This document shows positions 1 to 12,687 of a stretch of DNA of 64,000 bases, one piece after another. The translations under genes and the position numbers were made by a program. The stretch is from NCBI GenBank assembly GCA_025093555.1, contig JAIWNF010000001.1, positions 248,001-312,000 of the forward strand, in the 5' to 3' direction. Origin of the DNA: Circinella umbellata (Eukaryota > Mucoromycota > Mucoromycetes > Mucorales > Lichtheimiaceae). Positions within the stretch are counted from its first letter, which is position 1, and every line of letters begins with the position of its first letter. Below the pieces are notes generated by a model. The model saw nothing but the letters and a program-made list of their open reading frames with translations, was not told the origin of the DNA and made no database searches.

Positions 1-1631
1 GAATCCCAGACTTTTATCACCCTATCATATCCAGCAGTAATTACTTTTCCCTGGAAAAAATAGTCATAATATATATAGGTTTGAAATAAGTATTGGGCAT
101 ATATTATTAATAGTAATAATAATAATAAAAGTAATACTTTACCTTTAAACTATCAATTGTTCTCAAAAGATTTGTATGTCCAGAATTAATTACAGTGGCT
201 GTTTTCCAAACACTATCATTTGTCGCAGTAATAGATTCCCATATTTGAATATGACTACTAAGCCCACCAGCCCAAATGGTTCGATTATTTATCACTTGCA
301 TACATGACAATCCACCAATATCACTTGTTAAGGTCTCCAAACATACGCCTGTTTTGGTACACCAAATCTTCACTGTACCATCACCAGAAGCAGATACAAT
401 GCGTTGATTATCCAACTGTTTGACCGCATTTACAGCTTCTGTATGACCCCTTAACACATGACATACTTTGCCATCTGTTATTCGCCATATTTGTATAGTT
501 GTATCTCTTGAAGCTGTAGCTACCATTGCGTCATTGATAGCCAAAACCGACAACACGCTATGCGTATGGGCTGAAAATTGCCGAACTTGGTTCCAATTCG
601 GTAATGACCAAACGATGCATGTTGAATCTGATGACCCAGTGACAGCATATATTTCATTTTTCTTATCACCTCCTGTATCTTCTTCTTGTTGTGGCTGCAT
701 TAAAGTCAAACATAAGATGCTACCTTGATGTGCATCTTTTCGAGTAAACAAACAATTTCGGGTTTCAATATCCCATAATTTGATGCTACGATCACGACTC
801 ACGGTTGCAATTGTCTGCGAATTGATCCAAGCCGTAGCATAAACACTATCATCATGTTCATCTTCATTGTTCATATAAGAAACGTGAGCATCGCCCCGTG
901 CCCAACGTTTATCGAGTTCCACATGATCTTTATACAAGTTGAAACACTGTTCAGAAGGCGGCGTTAAAAGTGGATAATACTGTTTAGAAAATAGTTGGTG
1001 CCAAAGATGATGATCGTAACAAATGTTATAGAAATAGCGCGACGTTTGTGCTACTTGAAGCACATTGGCAGCTGTATTCAGGTGATGCAAAATACGTATT
1101 AAAATTTCTGTGGGAAGTTTATGGAAAGAACAACCTATTTATTTTTGCAGAAGAATATTGATTAGCGGAGGTAGTGGTTTTTAAAGTAGTTGAATAGTTT
1201 CTTGCTTAATCATTACCAGTCGTGGTTAAAGATGTCAATTCATTTGATGATCGTCGTTGTTGTTGCTCAATACTATTATTACGTTTTGAACTTAATGACC
1301 AAGAAAATAAGAAAAACTTTGTTTTTTTCTGTAAAGATGATGATTGTTTTAATAATAAGGGATTAAAAAAACTTGATGCGTTTCCACTACCACTGAGTGC
1401 ACGCTTTCGACCTCGTAAAGAAGATGATGAAAATCCGTCGGATGTATTTGCAATAGATGAAGGATTTAAAACTTTAGTAAACGTTTTACCATGACGAGAA
1501 ACAATTGCAATATAAGTAGTTGTTGTTAACGATGATGGTGATTCTGGTAGATGATACTCATCATGTGTATTAAAATCATCTTGATGAAGTGGTGTTGGTA
1601 TATTAAGAAATGTCAAAAAGGGTGCCGACAT
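1..1631 (-). CDS. F-box/WD40 repeat protein (3' end outside window)
   Basis: Predicted exons, in transcript order: 1631-1217, 1134-143, 50-1 (continues past the window). Exon 1 encodes a Ser/Thr-rich N-terminus of about 138 residues. Its GTAATG donor joins in phase to exon 2, which opens with an F-box (LPTEILIRILHHL followed by VAQTSRYFY and LWHQLF). WD40 units follow, visible as SRDRSIKLWD, SSDSTCIVWS, SRDTTIQIWR, SGDGTVKIWC and, across the second intron, GYDRVIKVWD. F-box/WD40 proteins are substrate adaptors of SCF ubiquitin ligases: the F-box binds Skp1 and the propeller binds the substrate. The ATG at 1631 is the first in frame. Without the first intron an in-frame TAA lies just upstream of the F-box, which is why the splice is needed. 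The target is unknown. Confidence 0.88.
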
Positions 1632-4535
1632 CTTTCTTTGTAAATTAGAATTGTTTCACTAATAATAATAAATGCAACAAACACTAGAAAAGGGGGAAGT
1701 GGGAAAAAGGAAAAAAAAACAAAAAGAAAAAAAAAGGAGGGGTATGTATTATGGCTCGAAAATTATAAACATAAATAAGCCCAGCTGAATGGGACCTGTA
1801 CTGAATCTGGTCTTCCCCGGACTGGAGCCGTTGTTGTGGGGAATATTGTTCAGAAAAAAAATCAAATTGATTGGGTTGGATCAATTGCCAATGACGCATT
1901 TTAGTTACACGAACAGCAAAAAAAAATCATCACTATTAATTCGAAAAAAAAAATTGTGTCACTATTGGTTACGTTAAATGTTTTTCCGAATGGAATTGAA
2001 GCCATTTTATGATGTATCTGCTTAATTAAAAGAAGAAGAAACTAATTCAAAAATATAGTACTGTATACAAATTTGTAATATGCACACTAACTAAAACTAA
2101 AACATTTGAATCATATAAAGAAGGAGATATAATATGAGTAAAAAATATATAGAGTTAAGAAAGTAGAACTATGTGTAAATGCCACACCAAATGCCATACT
2201 TCTAAGGTTAACAAAAAAAAAGTATAGACCTTGAAAATTAGTCATACGTTTATCTTTAATAAAAAGGCTTGCTACGTACTATTATTACCACCTTTGATAC
2301 CAATAATTTAACAATTTTCATATAAAAAATTTAATTGGAAATACAACTTAGAAAGAAAAGCTTAAATCAAAAAAGGGACAAAGGTGTATGGTAAATTCAA
2401 TTATACTCTTGTTCTAATACCATACCTTAGAAGAATTTACGTCCTTTGTATAATTATCATTTTATGTATATTTACACATATATGTATGCATGTGATGTAG
2501 GGAATATTATAACGAAGAAGTGGAGAAGGGAAAAGAAAAGACGAAATATGTCTTCTTGCCCTTGCTCCTTGATTATTTTCTTTCTTCTTTCTTTTTCTTT
2601 TCTTTCTAGAATAATGAAATGAATACTATTGCATTTAAATTATTAGTATTATAACCATTATTCAATTGATTAAAAATTGATGTTGCGGTAAGATATATTC
2701 CTGAGAATTTTAAATTGAGTTTAATATGCAGGTTTAAACAAAAGTAAGGGTTAATCACATTTGGTTAGAAATATGAAAAGCTTATAAACTAAAAAGATAA
2801 TTTTTATGGTTGACAATTATTATTTGTTAGATTTGATCTATTTGCTTATTATAGTAAGATATTACCATTATTCAATTACTTGTTTTTGTGCTTGTTGTTA
2901 TGGCAGAATAAATAAATAAATATACATATCTATATTTACACAAATATGAAGCATTGAGAGTGACATATAATATATTGTTAAATTCAATAACATAAGTTAT
3001 ATATATATACTATATACCATCTTGATTATTATTATTAGATATTAACCATTATAACCCTTAATAAAAAAGAGAATTCGAGAAGCACCCACCGAAAAGCTTA
3101 CATAATTCTTTTGACAAAATGTTTAAGGTTTTAGTTTTCGGCTCTTTTTTTTCTCTTTTTTAGCTTGGTGCACCTAAAATAGCATGATCATCCTTTTTAT
3201 TTTTATTTTTTTCATTTCTCTTCCAAAATGTTCTGGAGAGTGGGAACGAGACAAAAAAAAATCCGTTTTTCTCTCTATATAAAATTATTATGATATCTCT
3301 ACTTCCCTCCTTATTTATTTACGTATAAAGAAAACGGTATACTTCTGCGTGATAAATTATAACATATGCAGTAATATTTGAAGTATGATTTCAGGTTGAA
3401 GGAAAAAAGGGCTTCTTTTTTCTCTATTAAACGCAGGAATATTATGAAGATGGATGCAAGAAAATTATGTTAGAAAGAGAGGGAAAGTACTGATGGAATG
3501 GAATAGGGACGGCGTTAAACGGATAGGATTCCGATACCACCTTGGGTTTGGGGGGTGAAGATTAGCTTGTTAATATTAGATTTCACTTTTTTCCCATTGA
3601 AAAAAAAAAAACAAAAACAAAAAAACAGGAAAATCAATGTCGATCATTTTTGCTATTGTTGATTTTAGTATTTCAGTTAAGGAGAAAAAAGTAAAAATTG
3701 AATGTAATAAAAGGTGAACGACCATCGTATACACCTAAGGCTGAGAGTGTTAATTTGTTGCTATGTGCATCGAGATGCATATAATAAAAATGTTAAACCA
3801 ATCTTATGCTCCTAAGCAACAAAAAAAAAAGGTTGTATTTAAAATGTTAATTAATATAATAAAAGAGTTTCTTTTAGAAAAATCGAGTAAAACAACTTTA
3901 TTTACTTGATCCGAGAAGAGTAAAAATGTAATCAGATTAATCGAACCAAGAAAGGGTAAAAGTATGGAATGTACATATATATACTTTTTTTTCTTTACTC
4001 TAGTAGTATCAATTTGTTGCCAGTCGGTTGGGTACCTACTTGTTTTATAGTACTACTTATTAAATTTCCTCGTTCTCTCCCCCCCCCAATGGCGTTCCCC
4101 TTCTCTCATCTTTAAAAATCTCTTTCTTGGGAAAATAATAAAGTACGTGTATCGTATTATAATAACTTTACTAGTTATCCTGAACAATTTTTTTTTCTGC
4201 ACCAAACTTTTTGTTATAATTATTGTTATTGTGTCAGTAAAATGTTTAGTTATGTATAGTTTGTTTATTATCCATGCACTCGGAACAGAAGGCCCAATGC
4301 GTCGTCATCAGTTCCTTTTTTTTTTCTTGTTCTCTTTTTATTTTTATTTTTATTTTTTTTTCTTCTTTTCTTCTTATTCCCTTTTTTTTGTCGTCACTTA
4401 TATATTTCTTTACTCTTTTTTTTTTCTTTTTTTCTCGCTCTCTTTCTCTTTCGCGCTTTCTCAAGTTTCACTTGTTTTAAGCTTTCGCACTCATTTCGTT
4501 TCTAATATATTTTCCCCATAATTGTGTCTCTGATC
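1632..4535. other. Intergenic region, AT-rich, no gene seen
   Basis: About 2.9 kb separating two divergently transcribed genes, so it carries both promoters. Short open frames occur but have no recognisable domain and low-complexity composition. The last 250 bases before the UCH gene (about 4310-4520) are almost pure pyrimidine tracts, as often seen in fungal promoters and leaders. No transposon ends or RNA genes were recognised. Confidence 0.6.
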
Positions 4536-7520
4536 ATGACCCAACGGGAATCTCTCGAGGAAGACCCTTGGCTCCTCATTGAGCCCGATCCTGGTATGCA
4601 TATAAACTTCATTTCCCGAGATTTTTTTTTTCTCATTGCATTAAGATTGTTAGGATCTCTGTCGCAGTTATGTTCACGTATGGGAGTGAAAGGTGTTCAA
4701 GTCGAACCAATACCCAATTTAAACCGGGACTTTATTCGTGACCTCAGGTATAGAACTCTCATTATCATTAACAGTATATTTTTTATTCTATTTTTTGGAG
4801 ATATATAAAAAAGAAAAAGAAAAAGAAAGAAAATAGACCCACTATTTTATGTTATGGAAGATGGGAAAGAAAAGGTTGGGGGGGAGGGGGACCGTATCCA
4901 ATTTTATTAAAAACTAAAACGACATTTTGTTTTGTTTTTATTTTCTTCTTTCGTTTTTCTTGTATATATATATACACTCGAAAGACCAATCTATGGTATC
5001 ACGCTGCTCCTGCGTCACAAGCCCGAGAAATCTCACAGGGACGAAATGTTTACGAATAATAATAACGTTTACTTTGCAAATCAGGTAAAATTTATGCAAT
5101 TTCAAAAAAAGAAAAACCGGATCATAAAAAAAAATCGTTATTGTTCATATAAACGGGGAAAGAAAGAAAAAAAAGTAAACAAGCAATCTTTTTTTCAATC
5201 TACTCTTTTGGTTACTATCTTTTTTATTGCTTCTAGGTTGTTCATGATGCTTATGCAATGTATGCCATACTGAGTATATTACTCAATCGTGAAGAAACTA
5301 TCGATATTGGATCTGAATTACTTAACTTCAAAGAATTTACTAGTGATTTTCCACCTATGGTAAGTTCAGAAAATTTTCCAATTTCTACTTTGATAAAGTT
5401 AATAATGGACATTAATTAACTTATTCTCTTTATAAATATGGATTACATATATCAAGTTGAAGGGGTTAAGCGTAACAAACAGCAAAATACTAAAAGATGC
5501 TCATAATGGTGTAGCAAGGTAATCTATTCTTGTTCGTTTGATTTTTACTATGCACACGAGGAAGGAGAATGGAGAAGAAGAAAAAAATCATTATTATCCT
5601 TTGAAGAAATTCCTTTTTTTAACGCGCTTGGTGCATTAAACCGGACGAATGAATATAAACTAATTTTTTTTATAACAAATCTCCTTTCACACATATAATC
5701 CATCCTCGATTTCTTACTTTGAACATCTTTATTTACTTTTTTTTTCGTGTTCTCCTCACTCTCTGCATCTCCCCCCTCCTTCACACTCCTTCTCTTTTCT
5801 TCGTCTCCCCCGATGTATAGGCGTAGCGAAAGACAGTCAGCACATGGCGATAATACATATCACTACATCAGTTATCTACCAATTGGAGGACATTTGTGGG
5901 AACTAGACGGATTCAAAAGAGGACCCCTCCGATTAGGTAAGTCAGGGGAACTAAAAAAAAGAGCTGTTAATACTAGCGTGTGGTTTTGAATATTTTATGT
6001 ATTATGGGAGTGATAAACATTCAACCGGTTCGCGTTTTTTATTTTTTATTTTTTGTGGTTCGTTGTGATGAAATGTTTGTAAATGTAATGATTATATGTG
6101 AAACGAATGAAAAACACGAGAATCAATAATGGTTGTAATTTAATAATAAATGATAGTGATCTAAAAACTAATTATTATTAATTGAATATTATCATCAACA
6201 TACATAAAATAATGGCTTATATATTATAGTACCTTGTACGGAAAATAGCTGGCTAGATGCTGCACGGGCCGAGTTACAACGAAAACTTGACATGTATGTA
6301 TAATTTTATTGGGAATGTATATAAAAAAAAAGGGTGATTAGGACTCTTATTTTTTGAGTTTATGTATTTTCTTTTACTATATACAAATGGAATAATAGAT
6401 GATCATCCATTATTATTACCCCATTTGTGTATAAAATCATTCCTTTTTTCTTTTTCTTCTTTCCTTCTTTTTCTCCTTTTCCTTCTTGTGGTTTTCTTTA
6501 AAGAAAAAAGTAAAACAAAACAAACATGTCTTTACAGTATTTTGAAACAACAAAAGGAGAAAGAGACAAAAAGGAAGAAAGATCATTTCTATCCATGTAC
6601 GCCATATATTCAAATTATTATTGTTATTATTTATATTTCTAATTCTAATTCTAATTCTATCAAATTATTTGTCGTACAAAATTGCATATATTTTATATAC
6701 ATTCTTTTATTTACAGTTATCAACGACAGCAAATCCCCTTTTCGGTATGGTCCATCATTGAAGATCGCCGCCATGTGTATCAACGAAGATTAGTAAAAAA
6801 AGCTTATTTAAAAAGCGCCATTGAACGTCAACTTGATTATTGTGATCCAAACTGGAGATTAACTTTTCGAGCACATCAATGGGAAGATGAATATAAGCAC
6901 GCATTAGAGACTGTAAGTTTTTTTTATTATTTTTATCGTTGTAACTATAGCTTTTATTATTATGTTTATTATTATTGGTGTTATTAGTATTATGATTTAT
7001 GCACCTTTTTATTTTCTTTTGTGCGACAGAAAAAAGAATAAAAATAAGGAAATATAGAAATAAAAGGTTTTATTTTTACTTGCTTTGCTAACCTAAATTT
7101 ACAAAGGAAAGATGTAAACGCGGAGTAGCGATGCATATATATTTTCCATATTGTCGCTCAATAGAAGATCTTTCAGTTCAAGACCGTGCAGAATTAGATG
7201 CTGAAATCGAAAATAATATGATCAACCGACCAGTACAAGAATTAGTGGATTTATGGTTACAAAATCAAGATGATTCTATCAGGATCTATGCGCGACTTGG
7301 TGAAGAACAAGAAAAACATGAAAGTTATGAGGTAAAATCACTTTAAACAAAAAAGCTTTATAACTTTTATTGATGTATATATAATTGATGTATATTATTT
7401 AATATTTTTTAGAATGATACTATTCGTCGTCAACATGATTATACACCATTTATCCGAACGTTTATTAGTCGGCTCGTGGCGCGTGGACATCTTCAACGGA
7501 TGATGGCTGATATATCATAA
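4536..7520 (+). CDS. UCHL5: UCHL5/UCH37-family ubiquitin hydrolase, catalytic Cys replaced by Tyr
   Basis: Ten predicted exons: 4536-4593, 4654-4747, 4985-5084, 5237-5359, 5457-5518, 5821-5936, 6230-6293, 6717-6912, 7107-7331, 7413-7520. All phases agree, giving 381 codons against about 329 in the human protein. The UCH fold is clear: WLLIEPDPG, GVKGVQVEP, FANQVVHDAYAMYAIL, FKEFTSDFPP, KGLSVTNSKIL, YHYISYLPIGGHLWELDGF. The C-terminal ULD-type tail (IRRQHDYTPFI near the end), which binds the proteasome subunit Rpn13 in characterised homologues, is conserved. The oxyanion Gln (Gln84), His160 and Asp175 are present with family spacing. The nucleophile in the family motif NNACA is DAYA here, so Tyr90 (codon TAT) takes the place of Cys. 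In known homologues this enzyme trims ubiquitin chains at the 19S proteasome or INO80. This copy should be unable to hydrolyse ubiquitin and may be a scaffold or pseudoenzyme. Confidence 0.92.
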
Positions 7521-8646
7521 TATCTCCTTTATCTCGATATTCCTGAAAACTATAAACCCCTTTCTTATCATTCTCCCCACACCCATCTCCAAAAAAAGAA
7601 AAATATATTACTACCCCTTTCCTCATACAGTTTATTGCCAGTTTTTTTTTTTCCACTTCCTTTCTTTTATTATTATTAACATTATTATTACATTTATTAT
7701 TATTTTCTTTCTTTTTCTCTTCCTTATTTTAATGGTGTGCATGCATTACAGCTTTTTTTTTTCCTTTCATAATGTCATACTTCCTATGAATTCTTTTTCC
7801 CTTTTTATCTTGCGGTTAACATTTTTTTTTCTCTCAACTAACACATACACAAAACATCCCTCCCCCTTTATATATACATATATATATAATATGCATCGGA
7901 AACTTTATCGATATATCTCTTTTTTTTTTCCCTTTCTTTGGATTCGTAGTAGTATTTTTAGCTTCTTTTTTTATATACCTGAAATTTCAACTTAATTTGT
8001 TTTATTTTTATATTTTACCCTTTCAAAAAAAACATTATGATTATTGATATTATCCTGCATATTATATCGATGTTTAGAAAAACAAGTGTCTGTGGATTTT
8101 TTTCGCTATAAGTTATACTTATTTATATGATAATATATACAAAGAGAAGTTCAGTGAATTATTGATCATGAAAAACAAAAATTATGCGTTGTTTTACCTA
8201 TGCCAAAAAATAAAAGACGGAACCGAATCTCCGATTATGATACTCGTGGTTATTCTATCTCCTGATTTCGTCTCCACACATACTTATACATTTTTTAACC
8301 TCTCTCCGCCCCCTTCCCATGTCATCCCTGTGTTTCTAGAAAGAGAAAACTTAATCCCCTTAAAAAGCTTTACACAAATAAGACAAAAAGGTGTCGCTTA
8401 CAAAAATAAAAGATTAGATATTTAAATATCCATATACAGAAAATAAAAATTGACAAGATAATGTGCGATAGATGGAAAGGAAGGGGATGTTTGAAATAGT
8501 TTTTTTTTCTTGATTGAGGATAAGTAACCATGGTGATGGAATAATACAAATAACAATAGCAATAATAATGACGACAATAGTAAAGAAAAAAATGGTACTT
8601 TACATACAAATACGTAAAGAAGGAAAAAGTTTAAGTGAACAGATGT
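7521..8646. other. Intergenic region between convergent genes
   Basis: Holds the 3' regions of the UCH gene (+) and the TMEM230 gene (-). Long T-rich tracts around 7600-8030. Open frames here are low-complexity Phe/Ser/Tyr translations with no recognised domain. Confidence 0.6.
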
Positions 8647-9381
8647 TTAATCCCAATCAGGTATTTGTGAAAAATCATATCCTGGATATTTGTAATATGC
8701 ATAGTATGCTAAATAAAGATGATATGCTCCTATAAAAGTTATTTAATAATATAATGAGTTATTGAGAATATTTCTTTCTTCATTTATACATACATATGTC
8801 TTTATCCAACATACAGAATATTTTTCTAAACATTTTCTTATAATAATAACTCCTCCTCTCCCTTTTCTTTACCTGGAATAAACATGACTGAGCCAATGAC
8901 GATAAAAGGAACACCACGACCAAGCCAAACCTAATGGAAGAAAGATATGAATTAAATAATAAATAATAATAAATGACAAAAGAATATGGTATTTTTTTAA
9001 TACACTTTATCCTTATTACTTTAGGAAAGTGTATGTGTGTATACAAAATAATAACGGTAGTTGTTAAAAAAACTTACATCTGAAGCAATGTTTCCATATT
9101 GAATTAATACACCCACGACGATAAGTGCTGAGCCAGCAAGAAATAATAAACTTGCCAAGAAAATGGCTTTCCAAGGAACTGTTTATAAATAAAAGGTGAG
9201 TAATAATTAAAAAACAAAGTTTAGAATGTATAAATCTACGTAATGCACTTATAGAAATAGATATAATATTACTTGGTGGTTCGGGTACTTCAAATTGCCC
9301 GGGAGTAAAACCACGATCTTCTTGTAATTCGACAAATTGTTTTCTTTTTGATTTATTTTTTAAAGGGTTACGCATTCTCAT
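8647..9381 (-). CDS. TMEM230: TMEM230-family (DUF872) membrane protein
   Basis: Four predicted exons in transcript order: 9381-9273, 9178-9078, 8930-8873, 8729-8647, phase-consistent, 116 residues. A basic N-terminus of about 36 residues is followed by two hydrophobic helices (IPWKAIFLASLLFLAGSAL, then GVPFIVIGSVMFIPG) and a C-terminal tail with AYHLYLAYYAYYKYPGYDF and IPDWD. This layout (PWKAI, two helices, YH...AYYA...GY.Y..IPD.D) matches the TMEM230/TMEM134 family, whose animal members sit on secretory and endosomal vesicles and act in trafficking. Two ATGs lie three codons apart at the start (9381 and 9375); the outer is used. Only the first exon and parts of the others show as open frames, so the gene is easily missed. 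Confidence 0.9.
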
Positions 9382-9938
9382 TTGAAAAGAAAAGTAAAAT
9401 CAAGATTTTTTTTTTTTGGTTGCAGGAATTTATAAGCAGCTTGGGCCACACGTAAAAGTCAATTATTATTATAATCACCAGCCGAAAATCCTGCTATTTT
9501 TTATTTTTATTTTTCGAAACCAGCTTTATCTCTTTATTATCTGATGGATTACATTAATGAAGTAAAATATAAAGCCCGGTAAAAAAAAAAAAAAAGAGAA
9601 AATTTAGTTGCTATGGTAATTTTAAAATTGTTGTCATATAAAAGTCTATAAGAGATATTAAAAAAAAAGTGTCGTATCCAGGATACACTAAATACAACTA
9701 TCTTTTTATTTTTATTTTTTCGCATAAACTTTTACGGACGAGAGGATCGGCAAGTTAAAACAAGCAACAAAAAAGAAACAAACCCAGCACTTTTTTTCTT
9801 CCTTTCTTTTTTATCCTCCCCTCTGCTTTCTCCCCCCTTTTTTTTTCTTATTTTCCACGCACACACACACACACATTTCTTTCTTTTTAACACTTGATCG
9901 CAAACGCGCCTTCATAGTAACATTATCCATTATTCACC
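9382..9938. promoter_or_regulatory. Shared divergent promoter region
   Basis: 557 bp between the TMEM230 gene (-) and the histone deacetylase gene (+). It contains a pyrimidine-rich stretch (about 9790-9850) and a CA microsatellite (about 9859-9874) just upstream of the deacetylase ATG. No specific binding site was identified. Confidence 0.45.
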
Positions 9939-12256
9939 ATGACTAACTCATATAGTCTTGCCGATTGTTCTAAAAGACGTGTATGTTACTTTTACGATGG
10001 TAGGTTTATACACTAGGAATATACTAATTCATAAGAAGAAAAAGAGAGAGAGATCAAAAAATAATGTTCTAATTTAAAATGAAAACTGATAACTAACACA
10101 TTGTTGTAATTAAAGATGACGTGGGAAACTTTAGTTATGGTCCAGGTTTGTAACAAATTCTTTTATGTTCTTTTTGTTTCTTTTTTTATTATTATTATTA
10201 TTATTATCATTATTTACTTGTCCATTTTTTATATTAATGCATTCAAACTATTTAATTATTCATTATTTAATCAGGCCATTACATGAAACCCAAGAGAATG
10301 CACATGGTCCATAATATGGTTGTTAATTATGGTTTATACCAAAAAATGGACATTGTGGTAAGTTAAACAAAAGATTGAGAAAATGGATCTAAAAAAAAAA
10401 AAAAGTTATTGAGGCGAAAAAAAAAAAGAGGAACGAGGGAAGGAGTGACAACAACTGATAATTGAATACCGAAAATAAAATAAAAACGCATGTGGATTCT
10501 TTGAAATGGGGACGGGCTATTACAATTATATAGAAACCAGTACGTACAACAGCTTATCAAATGACACGATTTCATTCAGACGAATATATCAACTTTTTAC
10601 AACATGTCACACCAGATAATGTCGAACAATTAGCTATGCAACATGGTGGATTAGAACAAGGCATTACTCGCTGTGAGTTATATTAAATGAAAAAAAAAGA
10701 AGGAGGGGTTTTTGATCTTCTTTTAATGTAATAATAACGGTGGATATAAATATTCATTGACCTTTTTTTTTTGCTTAATTTAGTCAATGTAGGAGAAGAT
10801 TGTCCAGTTTTTGAAGGATTGTTTGAATTTTGTTCAATATCTGCAGGTGGTACAATTGGTGCTGCCAATAAATTATTAAATGGTGAAGCAGATATTGCAA
10901 TCAATTGGTCAGGTGGTCTTCATCATGCTAAAAAGACAGAAGCATCAGGATTTTGTTATGTGAATGATATTGTATTGGGCATCTTGGAATTACTCAGGTA
11001 GAATAATTTATATATTTTTTGGGAAGGGAAACAAAAGAACAAAATATGTAATTTGTAATAACTTTTTAATCCGATTTAAATAGATTTCATCAAAGAGTTT
11101 TATACGTTGATATCGATGTACATCATGGGGACGGTGTTGAAGAAGCATTTTATACAACAAATCGAGTCATGACTTGTTCATTTCATAAATTTGGTGAATT
11201 CTTCCCTGGTACCGGAGATATAAAGGTAAGATAAAGAGAGAAAGAGAAAAGAAAGGCTTCATTATTAAATATATCTATATGATAGGATACTGGCTTGGGC
11301 AAAGGCAAAGATTACGCAATAAACGTTCCATTAAGAGATGGTATAGATGATGAATCGTATAAAAATATCTTTAGACCAGTAAGTTTTATTTTAATGATTT
11401 ATTTTAAACAAACAAATATATGTTCAAAAAAAAAAAAGCAAACTAATTTAACTAATGTTACATACTAATAGATCATTTCAAAAATTATGGAATGGTTCCG
11501 ACCTGGCGCTATAGTGTTGCAGCTTGGTGGTGATTCATTAGCAGGAGATCGTTTAGGTTGTTTCAATTTATCTATGCGTGGACATGCATCATGTGTTGAA
11601 TATATAAAATCTTTCAATATACCAATGATCATGGTTGGTGGTGGTGGATATACAATTAGAAATGTAGCACGGACATGGACATTTGAAACTGGGTTGGCTG
11701 TCGGAGAGGATTTGTCAGCAGGTAAGGTTGCACAAACAATGCAGTTGATTTTTTTTTACTAAAACAGATAAAACAAATAACTAATAAGTAAATAATAATA
11801 ATAATAGTTGAATTACCATACAACGATTATTTTGAGTACTATGGTCCAGAATATAAATTGGATGTACCATCAAATAATATGGCAAACCATAATACCCCAG
11901 AATATCTTCAAAAAACTATGTAAGTTTAATTAGAAGAAACTTTATTATACACGCTTTACTTAAAATATATCGATTGTTTGGATTTATAATTAAATGAATT
12001 GGATATTTTAGAGCAAAAATTACAGATAATTTACGAAATCTACCATTTGCTCCATCGGTTCAAATGCAAGGTATGGAATAAATAAAAAGATAGTATTAAA
12101 TCATTATTATTATTATTATTTGTTATATATTAATTAATCTTTTTCTTGATCAATTCTATAGAGGTACCGCGAGATATGGATATGGATGTGGAAGGTCAAG
12201 ATAGTGAAGCAGATGAAGCAGATGAACGTCGAACACGTAAGTTTATAATTATTTTT

Positions 12257-12290
<34 letters not shown>

Positions 12291-12372
12291 TCATATTCAT
12301 ATTATTTATTCCAAATTATCATATATAGGACAACGTCGACTTGAACGAATGGGCATCTTTTCTTCATCATAA
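9939..12372 (+). CDS. Class I histone deacetylase (Hos2/Rpd3/HDAC3 type)
   Basis: Twelve predicted exons: 9939-9999, 10116-10145, 10275-10357, 10534-10672, 10784-10997, 11084-11225, 11286-11378, 11472-11721, 11808-11919, 12012-12070, 12162-12236, 12329-12372; 433 residues. The zinc-dependent deacetylase domain fills almost the whole protein. Active-site signatures are present: GGLHHAKK (His151-His152), [39 protein letters not shown] and [11 protein letters not shown]. Such enzymes remove acetyl groups from histone tails in corepressor complexes. The N-terminus ([16 protein letters not shown]), [10 protein letters not shown] and the tail motif SVQMQEVPRD resemble Hos2/HDAC3, while other blocks fit Rpd3/HDAC1, so the subgroup is open. 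The C-terminus is short and acidic then basic ([12 protein letters not shown]). The usual QCG before the metal-binding Asp is QLG. Confidence 0.95.
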
Positions 12373-12687
12373 ACTTTTTTTTTCTTAGAAAAAAACCCCC
12401 CAAATAATTTAGTAAATTGCGTATATAAAAAAAACACCTAATAGAAAAAAAAAGCTGTTGTAGTAAATTGTTTTTCCCTCCCTTTTTCTTTTTTTTCCTT
12501 TATACATAATATATATACATATCACAAATACATTCTTCTTATAAAAAAGATAAAATCGGAACAAAACAAAAATATTAAAAGTGAATTGGATTGGGAATAT
12601 ATTAAGTTCTAGCCAAATAATTATAATAATAATAATAATAATATCAATTTTCTTTTGATTTGTTGATTTTAACCAAAAAAAAAAAAT
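12373..12687. other. Short convergent intergenic region
   Basis: 315 bp of A/T-rich 3' flanking DNA shared by the deacetylase (+) and the cyclin gene (-), including an ATA-type trinucleotide run near 12620-12645. Nothing else seen. Confidence 0.6.

Noticed and set aside
4147..4521. Phe/Ser-rich open frame upstream of the UCH gene
   Set aside because: It is the translation of a pyrimidine-rich promoter/leader; no domain, and it ends at the start of the real gene.
8162..8735. Plus-strand open frames across the 3' part of the TMEM230 gene
   Set aside because: They overlap the last TMEM230 exon on the other strand and A/T-rich flank; no domain.
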